Of a DNA stretch of 58,422 bases, positions 17,828-27,170 are shown one piece after another. Below the pieces are notes generated by a model. That model worked only from the letters and a program-made list of their open reading frames with translations, was not told where the DNA came from and did no database searches. This DNA comes from Hyphomonadaceae bacterium (GTDB lineage Bacteria > Pseudomonadota > Alphaproteobacteria > Caulobacterales > Aquidulcibacteraceae). The stretch spans positions 1 to 58,422 of the forward strand of contig JAKFWO010000043.1 of NCBI GenBank assembly GCA_021731815.1, given 5' to 3'. A program made the translations under genes and the position numbers. The first letter of the stretch is position 1. Every line of letters begins with the position of its first letter.

Positions 17828-19115
17828 AACGGATGCGCCAGGCCTTCTCCAATGCCTCCATCCAGGACGGGTGAGGCTCGGCAAGAACGGGACCCGGAAT
17901 TTCGGCGCTGGCCAAATGGCCTTTCGCCGCGAGAGTTGCAAAACGCGCCTGTTCGGCTGCTGGCAGTCGATCAATGGCCAGCACCCCGGAATCGCCCCAC
18001 AGGCGGATGTCTGATTTACGGGCCTGGGCTTCCGGCGAAAGCATGAAATTGATGGTGACCAGCGCGGCCTCCCTGGCTTTGGCATTCACCGGGATGGCCA
18101 AAAAATGGGCGTTGGCGACGCTTCCCGAACGAAAACCATAGCTGCGCGCCGTTTCCGGCAATTGCCCGCTGGCGGCGGCGGCGCGCGCGTCGGAGGGATT
18201 GAAGGCCATGGACAGATCTACCTCGCCATCGGCCAGTAATTGGCGCTGGGCCGGCCCATTGGCCGGAAAGGTCGCACCCTTGCGCCACAGAAACGGATGC
18301 AGCGCATCGAGATAGGCCCAGAGTGGTGCCGAAATTTCTGCAAATTGCTCCATCTTTACCGGGGCCGCGAACATATCGGCTTTTCCGGGCGAGAGCGACA
18401 ACAGCGCCTGTTTCAGAAAGGTCGAACCGATAAAGTCCGGGGGGGCAGGATAAGTGAAGCGACCCGGATGCGCCCTGGCCCATTTCGCCAGTTCGGAAAA
18501 ATCCCGTGGAGGAGCCGGCGTCCGAGCTGAATCATGGGTGAAGACAAAAAAGGACAGCCCCCAGGGGGCCTCATATCCCTCCACCGGAATGGTAAAATCG
18601 CTCGAAAATACCGGTTGCCTGGCGAAGTCGATGAATTCAGCCGCCGGCAAACGTGGAACAAATGGCCCCAACAACAGATTGCGCGCCTTGAGGGCGGCAA
18701 AATTCTCGCCATTGATCCAGACGAGATCGACCGATCCATCCCGGTCGCGTCCGGCGCTTTTCTCGGCGACGATGCGGGTAACGGCCTCCGCCGTGTCCTG
18801 GGTCTTGACATGGACGAGCGTAATGCCGTGCCGCCGGCGCAACTCGACCGCGGACCAGGCAATGAAGGCATTGACCCGGTTATCCCCGGCCCAGGCGTTG
18901 AAATAGACATTTTGGCCGCGGGCCTCCCGCTCGATTTCCGCCCAGCCCGCTTCGGGCCGGTCAGCCGGGAAACGCTTTGCACTTCCCTTGTCCGGTGCTT
19001 GCGCGCCAGGATTGCATCCTGCAAGCAATACAAGCCCCAGAAACGCGAAAATGCCCGCGCCAATGGCACGACCCAAGCCTGCGCGCGGTCCCCGACCGAT
19101 TCGTTCAATGCCCAT
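17814..19115 (-). CDS. ynjB: YnjB-type ABC transporter substrate-binding lipoprotein
   Basis: A 433-residue periplasmic solute-binding protein with a lipoprotein signal (LGLVLLAGC, Cys34). Strong resemblance to YnjB is seen in the segments GQNVYFNAWAGDNRVNAFIAW, VHVKTQDTAEAVTRI, EKSAGRDRDGSVDLVWINGENF and YEAPWG. I start at the ATG at 19115, preceded by GAGGAA; an ATG 39 nt upstream is also possible. The gene opens the ynjB-ynjC-ynjD-gluQ operon. YnjBCD is an uncharacterised COG4134-4136 system, so the ligand is unknown. Confidence 0.9.
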   Translation of the reverse strand: MGIERIGRGPRAGLGRAIGAGIFAFLGLVLLAGCNPGAQAPDKGSAKRFPADRPEAGWAEIEREARGQNVYFNAWAGDNRVNAFIAWSAVELRRRHGITLVHVKTQDTAEAVTRIVAEKSAGRDRDGSVDLVWINGENFAALKARNLLLGPFVPRLPAAEFIDFARQPVFSSDFTIPVEGYEAPWGLSFFVFTHDSARTPAPPRDFSELAKWARAHPGRFTYPAPPDFIGSTFLKQALLSLSPGKADMFAAPVKMEQFAEISAPLWAYLDALHPFLWRKGATFPANGPAQRQLLADGEVDLSMAFNPSDARAAAASGQLPETARSYGFRSGSVANAHFLAIPVNAKAREAALVTINFMLSPEAQARKSDIRLWGDSGVLAIDRLPAAEQARFATLAAKGHLASAEIPGPVLAEPHPSWMEALEKAWRIRYGAN

Positions 19116-19213
19116 CAAGCTGTAATTCCTCGCCGCCGTCCAGAACGGCACCATGCGCGAGGATGGTTTGAGGAATCAAGTCCGGTGCACTTTTTCGAAA
19201 TTACCATACCAAC

Positions 19214-19231
19214 GCGCATAAACACATGCGC
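19214..19231. promoter_or_regulatory. Inverted repeat in ynjB / ahcY divergent promoter region
   Basis: A perfect dyad GCGCAT, 6-nt spacer, ATGCGC lies about 95-113 bp upstream of the ahcY start, next to an AT-rich stretch with CTTTATATG that could hold a -10 element. The layout suits a repressor or activator site for ahcY, ynjB or both. No known motif was recognised and no riboswitch was seen. Confidence 0.3.
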
Positions 19232-19326
19232 AAATCTTTATATGAGGGTGGCGTTTTGCCGAACCCTTTGCTAGAAGGCAATCAGCAGCGCGTCTGTTCG
19301 CGCAGATGATCTCGGAAGCAATTGTC

Positions 19327-20727
19327 ATGACAGGTGAATTCTTCGTAAAGGATATCAGTCTTGCGGATTTCGGGCGCAAGGAAATCGCAATTGCCGAAGG
19401 CGAGATGCCCGGCCTTATGGCGGTTCGCGCCGAATATGGTCCAGCCCAACCCCTGAAGGGCGCGCGGATTGCCGGCTCGCTGCATATGACCATCCAGACC
19501 GCCGTGCTGATCGAGACCCTGAAATCACTCGGCGCCGATATTCGCTGGGTGAGCTGCAATATCTATTCGACCCAGGACCATGCCGCCGCCGCCATCGCCG
19601 CCGCCGGCATCCCGGTCTTCGCCTTCAAGGGCGAGACCCTTGTGGAATATTGGGATTTTACCGCGCGTCTGTTCGACTGGCCAGGCGAGGATGGTCCCAA
19701 TATGATTCTCGATGACGGGGGGGATGCGACAATCCTCGTTCATCTCGGCGTTCGCGCGGAAAATGGTGATGTGGCCTTCCTCGACAAACCCGGGTCCGAG
19801 GAAGAGGAAATCCTGTTCGCCCTGATCAAGCGCCTGCTGCGGGAAAAGCCCAAAGGCTGGTTTGCCCAAATCGCGGCCGGTATCCGCGGTGTTTCCGAAG
19901 AAACCACCACCGGCGTTCACCGGCTTTATCAGATGGAGAAAGAGGGCAAGCTCCTCTTCCCGGCCATCAATGTCAATGACAGCGTGACCAAGTCGAAATT
20001 CGACAATCTCTATGGCTGCCGGGAAAGCCTGGTCGACGGCATTCGCCGCGGCACCGATGTCATGATGTCGGGCAAGATCGCCATGGTTGCCGGCTATGGC
20101 GATGTCGGCAAGGGGTCGGCCGCGAGCCTGCGCAATGCAGGATGTCGGGTGATGGTTTCGGAAATCGACCCGATTTGCGCACTTCAGGCGGCCATGGAAG
20201 GCTATGAAGTGGTGACCATGGAGGATGCGGCCCCGCGGGCCGATATTTTCGTGACGGCCACCGGCAACAAGGATGTCATCCGCATCGAGCATATGCGAGT
20301 GATGAAAAACAATGCCATCGTCTGCAATATTGGCCATTTCGACAATGAGATCGAGGTCGCGAGCCTGCGCAATCATAAATGGACCAATATCAAGCCGCAG
20401 GTCGATCAGATCGAGTTTCCCAATGGCAACCGGATCATCCTGCTCTCCGAAGGGCGTCTTGTGAATCTCGGCAACGCCACCGGTCATCCGAGTTTCGTGA
20501 TGAGCGCTTCATTCACCAATCAGACGCTTGCCCAGGTGGAATTATTCGCCAATCCCGGGAAATATGAGCGGCGGGTCTATACCTTGCCCAAGCATCTCGA
20601 TGAGAAGGTTGCGCTTCTGCATCTCGAAAAGGTCGGCGCGCGCCTGTCGCGCCTGACACCCGAACAATCTGCCTATCTCGGAATCGAGCCCCAGGGCCCG
20701 TTCAAGAGTGATCATTACCGTTACTGA
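19327..20727 (+). CDS. ahcY: Adenosylhomocysteinase (S-adenosylhomocysteine hydrolase)
   Basis: NAD-dependent hydrolysis of S-adenosylhomocysteine to adenosine and homocysteine, which removes product inhibition of methyltransferases. Landmarks: [20 protein letters not shown], the NAD-binding [23 protein letters not shown], and the C-terminal FKSDHYRY conserved in the family. The insert after GDDGGDAT-like residues is the one usual in proteobacterial enzymes. Length is 466 residues. The ATG at 19327 has GGAAG at good spacing. It is a single gene, divergent from ynjB. Confidence 0.97.
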   Translation: MTGEFFVKDISLADFGRKEIAIAEGEMPGLMAVRAEYGPAQPLKGARIAGSLHMTIQTAVLIETLKSLGADIRWVSCNIYSTQDHAAAAIAAAGIPVFAFKGETLVEYWDFTARLFDWPGEDGPNMILDDGGDATILVHLGVRAENGDVAFLDKPGSEEEEILFALIKRLLREKPKGWFAQIAAGIRGVSEETTTGVHRLYQMEKEGKLLFPAINVNDSVTKSKFDNLYGCRESLVDGIRRGTDVMMSGKIAMVAGYGDVGKGSAASLRNAGCRVMVSEIDPICALQAAMEGYEVVTMEDAAPRADIFVTATGNKDVIRIEHMRVMKNNAIVCNIGHFDNEIEVASLRNHKWTNIKPQVDQIEFPNGNRIILLSEGRLVNLGNATGHPSFVMSASFTNQTLAQVELFANPGKYERRVYTLPKHLDEKVALLHLEKVGARLSRLTPEQSAYLGIEPQGPFKSDHYRY

Positions 20728-20825
20728 GGGAAAGCTGTTCGCCCGGGTGTCTCCCCCAATCCCCCGCATTTTTCGCGCACACAATGGCTGTGGCGAAAGA
20801 TGCGAGGGACCAGCGCTCAAACGGT

Positions 20826-21161
20826 TCATCGCCGGTGGACGGGCTCGGTTATGAAATGGCGACCATCCCGGTCCTCGATTTCCACCAGCCACAGATCCGG
20901 GTCTTGTATGAGGCGTTTCTCGATCCAGGCAGCGATCGCAGCCGGTTGTTGGTCCGGGTTCCCCCCTGACACATCAAGATAGATGAGTTCGCCGACCCCA
21001 TCACGCGCGGGGATATAGAGCGTCGTCCTGTTACGGTCCTGCGAGACAAGGACGAGACAGGCACCGGCATCGGGATCGCCCCGCCGCAATACGCAGGCGA
21101 AAGCCCCGCCGGTTTCCGCGCGCCGGATCAACGCCGATACCCAGATATTCGCCTTGATCAT
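20826..21161 (-). CDS. DUF1491 family protein
   Basis: A 111-residue protein with the DUF1491 opening NIWVSALIRRAETGGAFACVLRRGDPDAG and the later DLWLVEIEDRDGRHFI. The family is small, alphaproteobacterial and uncharacterised, with no signal peptide. It lies convergent to ahcY, and a 276-bp gap with a tandem array separates it from the merR-type gene upstream. Confidence 0.85.
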   Translation of the reverse strand: MIKANIWVSALIRRAETGGAFACVLRRGDPDAGACLVLVSQDRNRTTLYIPARDGVGELIYLDVSGGNPDQQPAAIAAWIEKRLIQDPDLWLVEIEDRDGRHFITEPVHRR

Positions 21162-21353
21162 CGGGAATTTGCTGTCGGAATGTCACGGCGGTCGGGGTGC
21201 CCCCATTGGACCTCAGACCCATCGGAAACAATGTGAACGGACACATGTCCGCACGATCATTTCTCTGCCCGGAAACCACCGGGCCTTCTGCGCCGGGAAG
21301 CTGGCATTCAGCCAGAACTCACCGCGAGCAAGAAGGCCCATCCCTCATGCCAC

Positions 21354-21437
21354 GTCATCCGGGCCAAGTCATCCGGGCCAGGTCATCCGGGCCAGGTCAT
21401 CCGGGCCAGGTCACCCCGGTCAGGTCACCCCGGTCAG
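21354..21437. repeat. 14-bp tandem array, six units
   Basis: Units start at 21354, 21368, 21382, 21396, 21410 and 21424. The first four are GTCATCCGGGCCAG or differ in the last base, and the last two are GTCACCCCGGTCAG, so two subfamilies were amplified in turn. The array touches the stop codon of the MerR-type gene (21439-21441) and fills much of the gap before the DUF1491 gene. Confidence 0.96.
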
Positions 21438-21438
21438 G

Positions 21439-21888
21439 TTATTTCTGACCCTTGCGCAGTTTTGCAGGCTTGATCTTGGTCGGTTCCGGTACTTCTTCCG
21501 AAGCAACGGCCAAATGCGATTCGATCGACGCCACTTCATTGCGCAATTCATTCAGCGCGGCATCAATTTCCGACCGTTGCTGAACCAGCATTTCTGCCTG
21601 GGATTTGTATTTTTCGACGGTGCGCTTCATTTGCGCAACTTTTCCGTCCGGAGAATTATACAAATCGAGCAATTCCCGAATTTCCATGAGGGTAAGCCCG
21701 ACGCGTTTCCCGCGCAGGATCAGCTTGAGCCGGGCGCGATCGCGGCCTGAATACATTCGCACGACACCTGAGCGAAACGGGCTCAGCAGCCCTTTGTCTT
21801 CATAGAACCGCAATGCGCGAGGGGTAACGTCAAATGCCCGGGACATTTCCCCGATCGAGTGAAGCTCGTCTTCTTCCTGCTTCTTCAT
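21439..21888 (-). CDS. MerR family transcriptional regulator
   Basis: A 149-residue regulator with an N-terminal winged helix-turn-helix (IGEMSRAFDVTPRALRFYEDKGLLSP, then YSGRDRARLKLILRGKRVGLTLMEIRELL) and a long coiled coil (residues 80-120) for dimerisation. The Lys-rich tail KIKPAKLRKGQK replaces an effector domain, and no cysteines for metal binding are present. The form resembles the LiuR-like alphaproteobacterial MerR proteins linked to branched-chain amino acid or fatty acid catabolism, but no such genes are adjacent. Operator-like repeats lie about 110-150 bp upstream of the start. Confidence 0.9.
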   Translation of the reverse strand: MKKQEEDELHSIGEMSRAFDVTPRALRFYEDKGLLSPFRSGVVRMYSGRDRARLKLILRGKRVGLTLMEIRELLDLYNSPDGKVAQMKRTVEKYKSQAEMLVQQRSEIDAALNELRNEVASIESHLAVASEEVPEPTKIKPAKLRKGQK

Positions 21889-23069
21889 GGCCTATACCAA
21901 CCTGTTCCTGAACCAACCCCAAGCCTGAACTCTTCGCAAATCCGATTCGGACACGGGGCACTTCCCGCGCGATCCGGCATAAGCATCCATTCACATTGGC
22001 ACTATATATTGGTGCCAATACACCCATTTATAGTGCCATCGATGCGCCCGGCGGCAAAAACCGCGCTATGCACAAATCACGCCAAATCAAGTGACGGATT
22101 TTTCTTGTCGACAGTGCACACTGATAATCCTTGACCAGGGCATTCCCTCTCCCCGTTCGGTGACACACGCACCCGAGGTTCTACACCTGGTCTGAGACCC
22201 GGATATCAAACCTTGTCGTCGAAGAACCCGCGATTCCCGATTATGGCTCCGTCAATCCGGTCCAATTGTAAAAGGAATTCGGACAGTACTCCAGAAACTT
22301 TCCTGAATATAATTTGAAACACCCAAAAATTCAGGCAAAGCCACCCGACATCTCCGACAACAAGGAAATGCGATATTCCGTACGAACTTTGCAAGCGATG
22401 ACTTCCCGAAAATAACTTTATCCAGTATTGATATTACGTAAATTTTATAAAAAATTAACCCGCACATCAAACTTCCCGTGCGGGAGACTGCAGGGCAATA
22501 TCAAAAACAACCCCGTTGTAATTTCCTGTGGGTCAGTATCACGCGTAATGCGGAACTGCGTCAAGCTTTTTCTTTGCCGGCGTCCGGGAATGTGGGGAAA
22601 TCAGCCCGGACGCCCAATGGTGATTTGGGCGCACCGCGCCTGACTGCCTCTTAATGGTGCCGGTGAATCCCGGCGGGCGGCTGATAATTGCCCCTTCTTG
22701 GTTATCGGCGACTTCCTGGTAACGACTGGTGGTGCCGATTCAGACAAAGTCAGTGCCGGGGTCAAAAGCGGTACTCCGAATCGTGTAAGGTCGCCGGGCG
22801 TTGTCAGAATACTGCGCGCATCCTGCAAGGACCATCTCCGGGAACCCGACCGAATGCGTAATTGGAACCGGGTCTCGGCAATCGGGAGAAGGCCCGGGCC
22901 GGGTTTTAAACGGAATACCACTTGATGGCACATCCTGGTGCCCGGAATTTGGATCACGATTGTCGCTCCCGGGTCCTTCGTCCGGCGACTGCCTTTCACC
23001 CAACTCGCACAGACAATTCTTTCGTAACCGCCACCCGCTTCTTCTCACCGATCATTCCGGAAGGCTTCC
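21889..23069. other. 1.2-kb intergenic region, partly AT-rich
   Basis: I see no convincing gene. Short frames exist but have no family features, no ribosome binding sites and overlap on both strands. The interval 22250-22560 is clearly richer in A and T than the surroundings (for example near 22440-22460) and may be acquired or decayed DNA. The start holds the dyad at 21995-22039. The end carries the chpT ribosome binding site GGAAGG just before 23070. Confidence 0.6.
21995..22039. promoter_or_regulatory. Operator-like cluster of three half-sites upstream of the MerR gene
   Basis: ATTGGCAC at 21995-22002 and GTGCCAAT at 22012-22019 form a perfect 8-bp inverted repeat with a 9-nt AT-rich spacer. 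A third half-site, TATAGTGCCA at 22030-22039, pairs with TGGCACTATA at 21997-22006 over 10 bp. The position upstream of the MerR-type gene suggests autoregulation. A sigma-54 promoter was considered and rejected on spacing. Confidence 0.5.
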
Positions 23070-23729
23070 ATGATCGACGCTGATCGCCTGTCGACCCTCA
23101 TTTGCGCAAAGATCCTTCACGATCTTGCGTCACCCATTGGAACAATAAACAACGTATTGGAATTGATGGATGACAAGGCATCCGGAACTCCCCCGAAAGT
23201 AGCTTTCGATCTTTTGAAGTCGAGCACGCACAATGCCATGACCCGCGTGCATCTGAATCGTTTCGCTTATGCCATGCGCGAAGATTCACGATCCCCAGAA
23301 AGTCTTGAGAATGCACGCAGTTTTATTTCTGCGGCCCTCGAAAATACCAGGATTGAGCTCTTGTGGAATGCGGGGAGCGGCCAGGCACCCGGCCTCTTTG
23401 TCAAATTCATGACCAATCTGGTTCTCCTCGGGCTCGAATGCGCCCCCCGTGGCGGCAGGATCAGTGTACAATTATCGGATTCCAGGACGCGCAACGAAGC
23501 TGTCGTCGAAGTCGAAGGGGCACATGTGGCGTTTCAGGCACATGTGAGCGGGGCACTCGGTGGAATGGCATTGCCTCCGGATCTGGCGGCACGCGATGTG
23601 CAGGCCTGGTTTGTAAGGCGACTTGCGGACAAGATCGGAGCCGAATTATCCGCGCGCGAAGAGGAAGGACGCGTCCGGTTTCTCGCGCTTATGCCCGAGG
23701 GGTGGGGAATCAACGACGGCTCCGGCTGA
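23070..23729 (+). CDS. chpT: ChpT-type histidine phosphotransferase
   Basis: A 219-residue protein with the histidine kinase-like dimerisation helix KILHDLASPIGTINNVLELM, where His17 is the expected phosphorylated residue, followed by a degenerate ATPase-like domain without the N, G1 and G2 boxes. This is the ChpT layout: it relays phosphate from CckA to CtrA and CpdR and thus controls the alphaproteobacterial cell cycle. GGAAGG stands just before the ATG. Neither cckA nor ctrA is in the window. The gene lies alone between two gaps. Confidence 0.88.
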   Translation: MIDADRLSTLICAKILHDLASPIGTINNVLELMDDKASGTPPKVAFDLLKSSTHNAMTRVHLNRFAYAMREDSRSPESLENARSFISAALENTRIELLWNAGSGQAPGLFVKFMTNLVLLGLECAPRGGRISVQLSDSRTRNEAVVEVEGAHVAFQAHVSGALGGMALPPDLAARDVQAWFVRRLADKIGAELSAREEEGRVRFLALMPEGWGINDGSG

Positions 23730-23962
23730 TTCGCACTGCCAGATCCGGCCTCGGCACCGGCGTGCCCGGCGGGAATCGTGTCGCGCGGCCCGCTTTGCGT
23801 CCGGACACGCAATTCCAACACGTGAAAGCCAAAATGGCTCTTCCCGGCGCGCTGCGGGACACGGGTTCCCATTCGGTTCCTGACGGTTTAATCTCCGCGC
23901 GCCAGACTGTCAGGCTGGCGGGGTGCCTGACCGTAGACCGGCCATCAGAAACAGGATGATCG

Positions 23963-24850
23963 ATGACCGACACACGTGTATTGGGGGCGATTGCGCTCTT
24001 GCCGCTTTGCCTGTTGGCCGCCTGTGGAAACGGGTCGCGGCGGGTATCGGCGCAGTTTCAGGACGCACGGCCCGTAGAGACCCTCTATAACCGCGGAACT
24101 GCAGCGATCGAACGCAAACTCTATGCTGAAGCAGCCGCAGCCTTCGAGGAAGTGGAACGCCAGCATCCGTTCTCTGAATGGGCGCGGCGATCGATGATCA
24201 TGTCAGCATATGCCAATTACAAGGCCAATAAATATGAAGAAGCGATCGCGGCGGCGGATCGTTTCATAGGGCTTCACCCCGGCAACAAGGACGCGCCATA
24301 CGCATATTATCTGATCGCCCAGAGCTGGTTCGATCAGATTCTGGATGTGGGACGCGATCAGGCCACCAGTGCCAATGCTCTCCAGTCGCTGACCGAAGTG
24401 GTCAAGCGCTTTCCCGACAGCGAATATGCGCTCGATGCCCGCGTCAAGATGGACATGGTCCGGGACCAATTGGGCGGCAAGGATATGGAAGTCGGACGCT
24501 TTTACCTCCGGCAGCGCCAATATATCGCGGCTATCAATCGCTTCAGAAATGTCATTGACCGTTACCAGACCACGTCGCACGCGCCGGAAGCCCTGCATCG
24601 GATGGTCGAGGCCTATACCAGCCTTGGCCTGATGGAAGAAGCAAAGCGAACGGCCGCAGTGCTCGGATATAATTATCCGGGAACGGTCTGGTACGAGGAT
24701 ACCTATCGGATCATGGCGCAGGCTGGCCTTGTGGAGCAGGAATTCGCCAGCAATGCGTCGCGACCGGCCGATATACCGGACGAACGCCCCAACCCGGCAC
24801 CGGTTGATATCGCGCCCGCGCCCGACAAAGAGGTGCCTCCGTCGCAATAG
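23963..24850 (+). CDS. bamD: Outer membrane assembly lipoprotein BamD
   Basis: A 295-residue lipoprotein with lipobox LAAC (Cys21) and five TPR-like helical repeats in the order typical for BamD: LYNRGTAAIERKLYAEAAAAFEEVERQHPFSEWA, then YAYYLIAQSWFDQI and FYLRQRQYIAAINRFRNVIDRY. It works with BamA to insert beta-barrel proteins in the outer membrane. The tail after residue 255 is Pro-rich and probably disordered. In alphaproteobacteria lpxC often precedes bamD; here chpT does. recN follows 75 bp later. Confidence 0.95.
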   Translation: MTDTRVLGAIALLPLCLLAACGNGSRRVSAQFQDARPVETLYNRGTAAIERKLYAEAAAAFEEVERQHPFSEWARRSMIMSAYANYKANKYEEAIAAADRFIGLHPGNKDAPYAYYLIAQSWFDQILDVGRDQATSANALQSLTEVVKRFPDSEYALDARVKMDMVRDQLGGKDMEVGRFYLRQRQYIAAINRFRNVIDRYQTTSHAPEALHRMVEAYTSLGLMEEAKRTAAVLGYNYPGTVWYEDTYRIMAQAGLVEQEFASNASRPADIPDERPNPAPVDIAPAPDKEVPPSQ

Positions 24851-24925
24851 TGACCGCAAAAGAAACTGCAGCGATGCGTTCTTTTTTTGTTCCAAAGTGC
24901 CGAAAAATGCGCTATATCGCGCGGC

Positions 24926-26878
24926 ATGATTGTTCACCTTTCGATCCGAAACCTGCTATTAATTCGCGCCCTCGACATAGAAGCAAGGGCGGGGTTGACA
25001 GCGCTGTCCGGCGAGACCGGAGCAGGGAAATCCATAATCCTGACGGGATTGTCCCTTGCATTAGGGCTACGCGCCGGGCGCGGACTCGTTCGGAACGGGG
25101 CCGAAAGATCGATTGTCGCGGCGCGATTTGAGGTCTCACCCACGCATAAGGCTTGGCAGATTCTCGCTGACGCAGGAGTCGAGGCAGATCCCGAGTCGGG
25201 CCTCTGTTTGCGCCGTGTAATCGGGGCTGACGAGCGAAGCCGTGCTTACGTCAATGACATTCCGGTCAGCGCCGGATTGTTGCGTTTGATTGGCGAAAGC
25301 CTGTGTCGGATCCATTCCCAGTTCGATGCCTTAAGGCTGTTCGATACGGCCTGCTGTCGCGCGATGCTGGATGAATTTGCGGATCTTGGGGAGCGACGAC
25401 TCCAATGCGCACAAGTCTTCGCAATTTGGAAGGACGCAGAATTCGGTCTGACCGAAGCACGGTTGAGACAGGCCGGGATTGTGCGGGAACGTGAATATCT
25501 TGAAACGGCGCTTTCGGAACTGGATGGACTGGCCCCCCTTCCGGACGAAGAGAAAAATCTCGTTTCGGAACGACTTTTTTTCCTGTCGCTCAATCGGGTC
25601 TCTGAAGCCCTTGCCGAAGCGCAGGCGCGGGTTTCGGACCGAAATGGCCCACTTCCCCAATGTTCCGCGATTGCGCGGGCACTGGAACGCGCCGCACGCG
25701 GACCGGGGCTTGAAAACCACGACGCAATGTCCGGGCGGATATCGCTGGTGAATTCCCTCGAACAAGGCACGAGCGCAATTGAGCGAGCAATGCTGGAAAT
25801 TGAAGAAGCCTCCGCACAGGTAAACGCATGTCTCGACCAGACAAAGGTCGATTCATCCGCGCTCGAGCGATTGGAAAACCGCTTGTTTGCGCTGCGCGCG
25901 ATCGTCCGAAAATTCGGGAATGCCGGGGAGGAAGCGCACGTCATCCACGAACGGATACGCTCAAATCTCGCGACCATTGTCCGGAATGACGAGACATTGG
26001 CGAGATTTGAAGTATCGGCGAGAGAAAGCGAAGCACGTTATCGCGACCTTGCCATGGAATTGCGTGCGGCGAGACTTGCCGCGGCGCCGGAATTGGCACG
26101 GGCTGTTATGCGTGATCTCGCGCAAATGCAATTGGGTGCTGCGCAATTCGGGGTGGAATTGATGCCACGCGAATGGTCGGAGGCAGGACCGGACGGCGCA
26201 GATCTGTGTGAATTCATGCTGGTCGCCAATCCGGGTGAACCAGGTGGCGTTCTGCGCGAAACGGCATCCGGCGGTGAACTGTCCCGGGTGGCGCTGGCGC
26301 TGACGGCTACGCTTGCGACACGCACACCCATGGGAAATCCGGTGCATAAGGACTTACCCACTTTGGTTTTTGATGAAGCCGATCAAGGACTTGGAGGGGC
26401 GCAGGCGGCGGCAATCGGGGCAATTCTGTCCCGGCTTGCGGGCGCGCGGCAAGTTCTTGCCATCACACATTCGCCACAGGTCGCAGCCTGCGCCGATCAC
26501 CATTGGAAAGCGACAAAGCAGGTCGCGGGCACCGTCACATTCTCGGAGGTCGAGACGCTCTCGGGCCGCGAACGGTGCGAGGAAATTGCACGGATGTTGT
26601 CTGGCGAGCATTTGTCTCCCGAGGCATGGCGGGCCGCGGAACGGTTGCTGGCGGAATCCGGCGGAAGGGATCAACAAAAGCGACCTCGCCGTACCGGGGT
26701 TCCAAATGACTTGATCCATGAATTTCGGGACCCGTCCCACCATGTTGGGTCATCGTCACCGGACAGAGGTTTAATGGATGAATCCTTGTCGGGATTTGTT
26801 GCGTTACCGACCGAGAGCTTTCCCCGATCCGCGGCCTGTCGGACCCACGGGAATGCTGATTCCGGTGCTCAGGCATAA
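24926..26878 (+). CDS. recN: DNA repair protein RecN, with C-terminal extension
   Basis: SMC-like ATPase of double-strand break repair. Walker A is GETGAGKS, the signature is TASGGELSRVALAL and Walker B is LVFDEADQGLGG. The central coiled-coil region spans about residues 150-390. The start at 24926 (MIVHLSIRNLLLIRALDIEA) matches the family. The core seems to end at AERLLAESGG, and 70 further residues (RDQQKRPRRTGVP onward) have no counterpart that I know and look like translated non-coding DNA. The protein is thus 650 residues where about 550-580 is usual. Confidence 0.93.
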   Translation: MIVHLSIRNLLLIRALDIEARAGLTALSGETGAGKSIILTGLSLALGLRAGRGLVRNGAERSIVAARFEVSPTHKAWQILADAGVEADPESGLCLRRVIGADERSRAYVNDIPVSAGLLRLIGESLCRIHSQFDALRLFDTACCRAMLDEFADLGERRLQCAQVFAIWKDAEFGLTEARLRQAGIVREREYLETALSELDGLAPLPDEEKNLVSERLFFLSLNRVSEALAEAQARVSDRNGPLPQCSAIARALERAARGPGLENHDAMSGRISLVNSLEQGTSAIERAMLEIEEASAQVNACLDQTKVDSSALERLENRLFALRAIVRKFGNAGEEAHVIHERIRSNLATIVRNDETLARFEVSARESEARYRDLAMELRAARLAAAPELARAVMRDLAQMQLGAAQFGVELMPREWSEAGPDGADLCEFMLVANPGEPGGVLRETASGGELSRVALALTATLATRTPMGNPVHKDLPTLVFDEADQGLGGAQAAAIGAILSRLAGARQVLAITHSPQVAACADHHWKATKQVAGTVTFSEVETLSGRERCEEIARMLSGEHLSPEAWRAAERLLAESGGRDQQKRPRRTGVPNDLIHEFRDPSHHVGSSSPDRGLMDESLSGFVALPTESFPRSAACRTHGNADSGAQA

Positions 26879-27170
26879 TAAGCAATGGCCGTGTCATCCG
26901 GATTTCGGTCAGCCAGCCGGTGCGCAGGAAACAGCGGGGTACGAAATGACGGGGTTCGCACCGAAAAAGCGGAGCTGGCTTATGTCCAATCGCACTCTAA
27001 ATGTTTGAAAACATTCTGTGTATGAATGAAACGGAGCCAAACCTTACTCGCGCGCCCGCCCCGCGTCGACAGGGATCCGCGTCAGATCGCGGCAGGAAGG
27101 AAAACCGTCGAAGATTGCCATAAGTGCGCTGGGCAGGGGACAAGAAATATATTCAGGAACCGGGCGTTAG

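Noticed and set aside
20728-20825. Possible terminator between ahcY and the DUF1491 gene
   Set aside because: TCGC-CACA and TGTG-GCGA can pair, but with a bulge and without a T-tract in a useful position.
21996-22012. Sigma-54 promoter reading TTGGCAC ... TTGG
   Set aside because: The distance between the GG and the expected GC element is one base too long and the GC is replaced by GG. The symmetric dyad is a better explanation.
22206-22470. Two small overlapping minus-strand frames in the AT-rich gap
   Set aside because: They are unrelated to any known family, lack ribosome binding sites and overlap each other in different frames.
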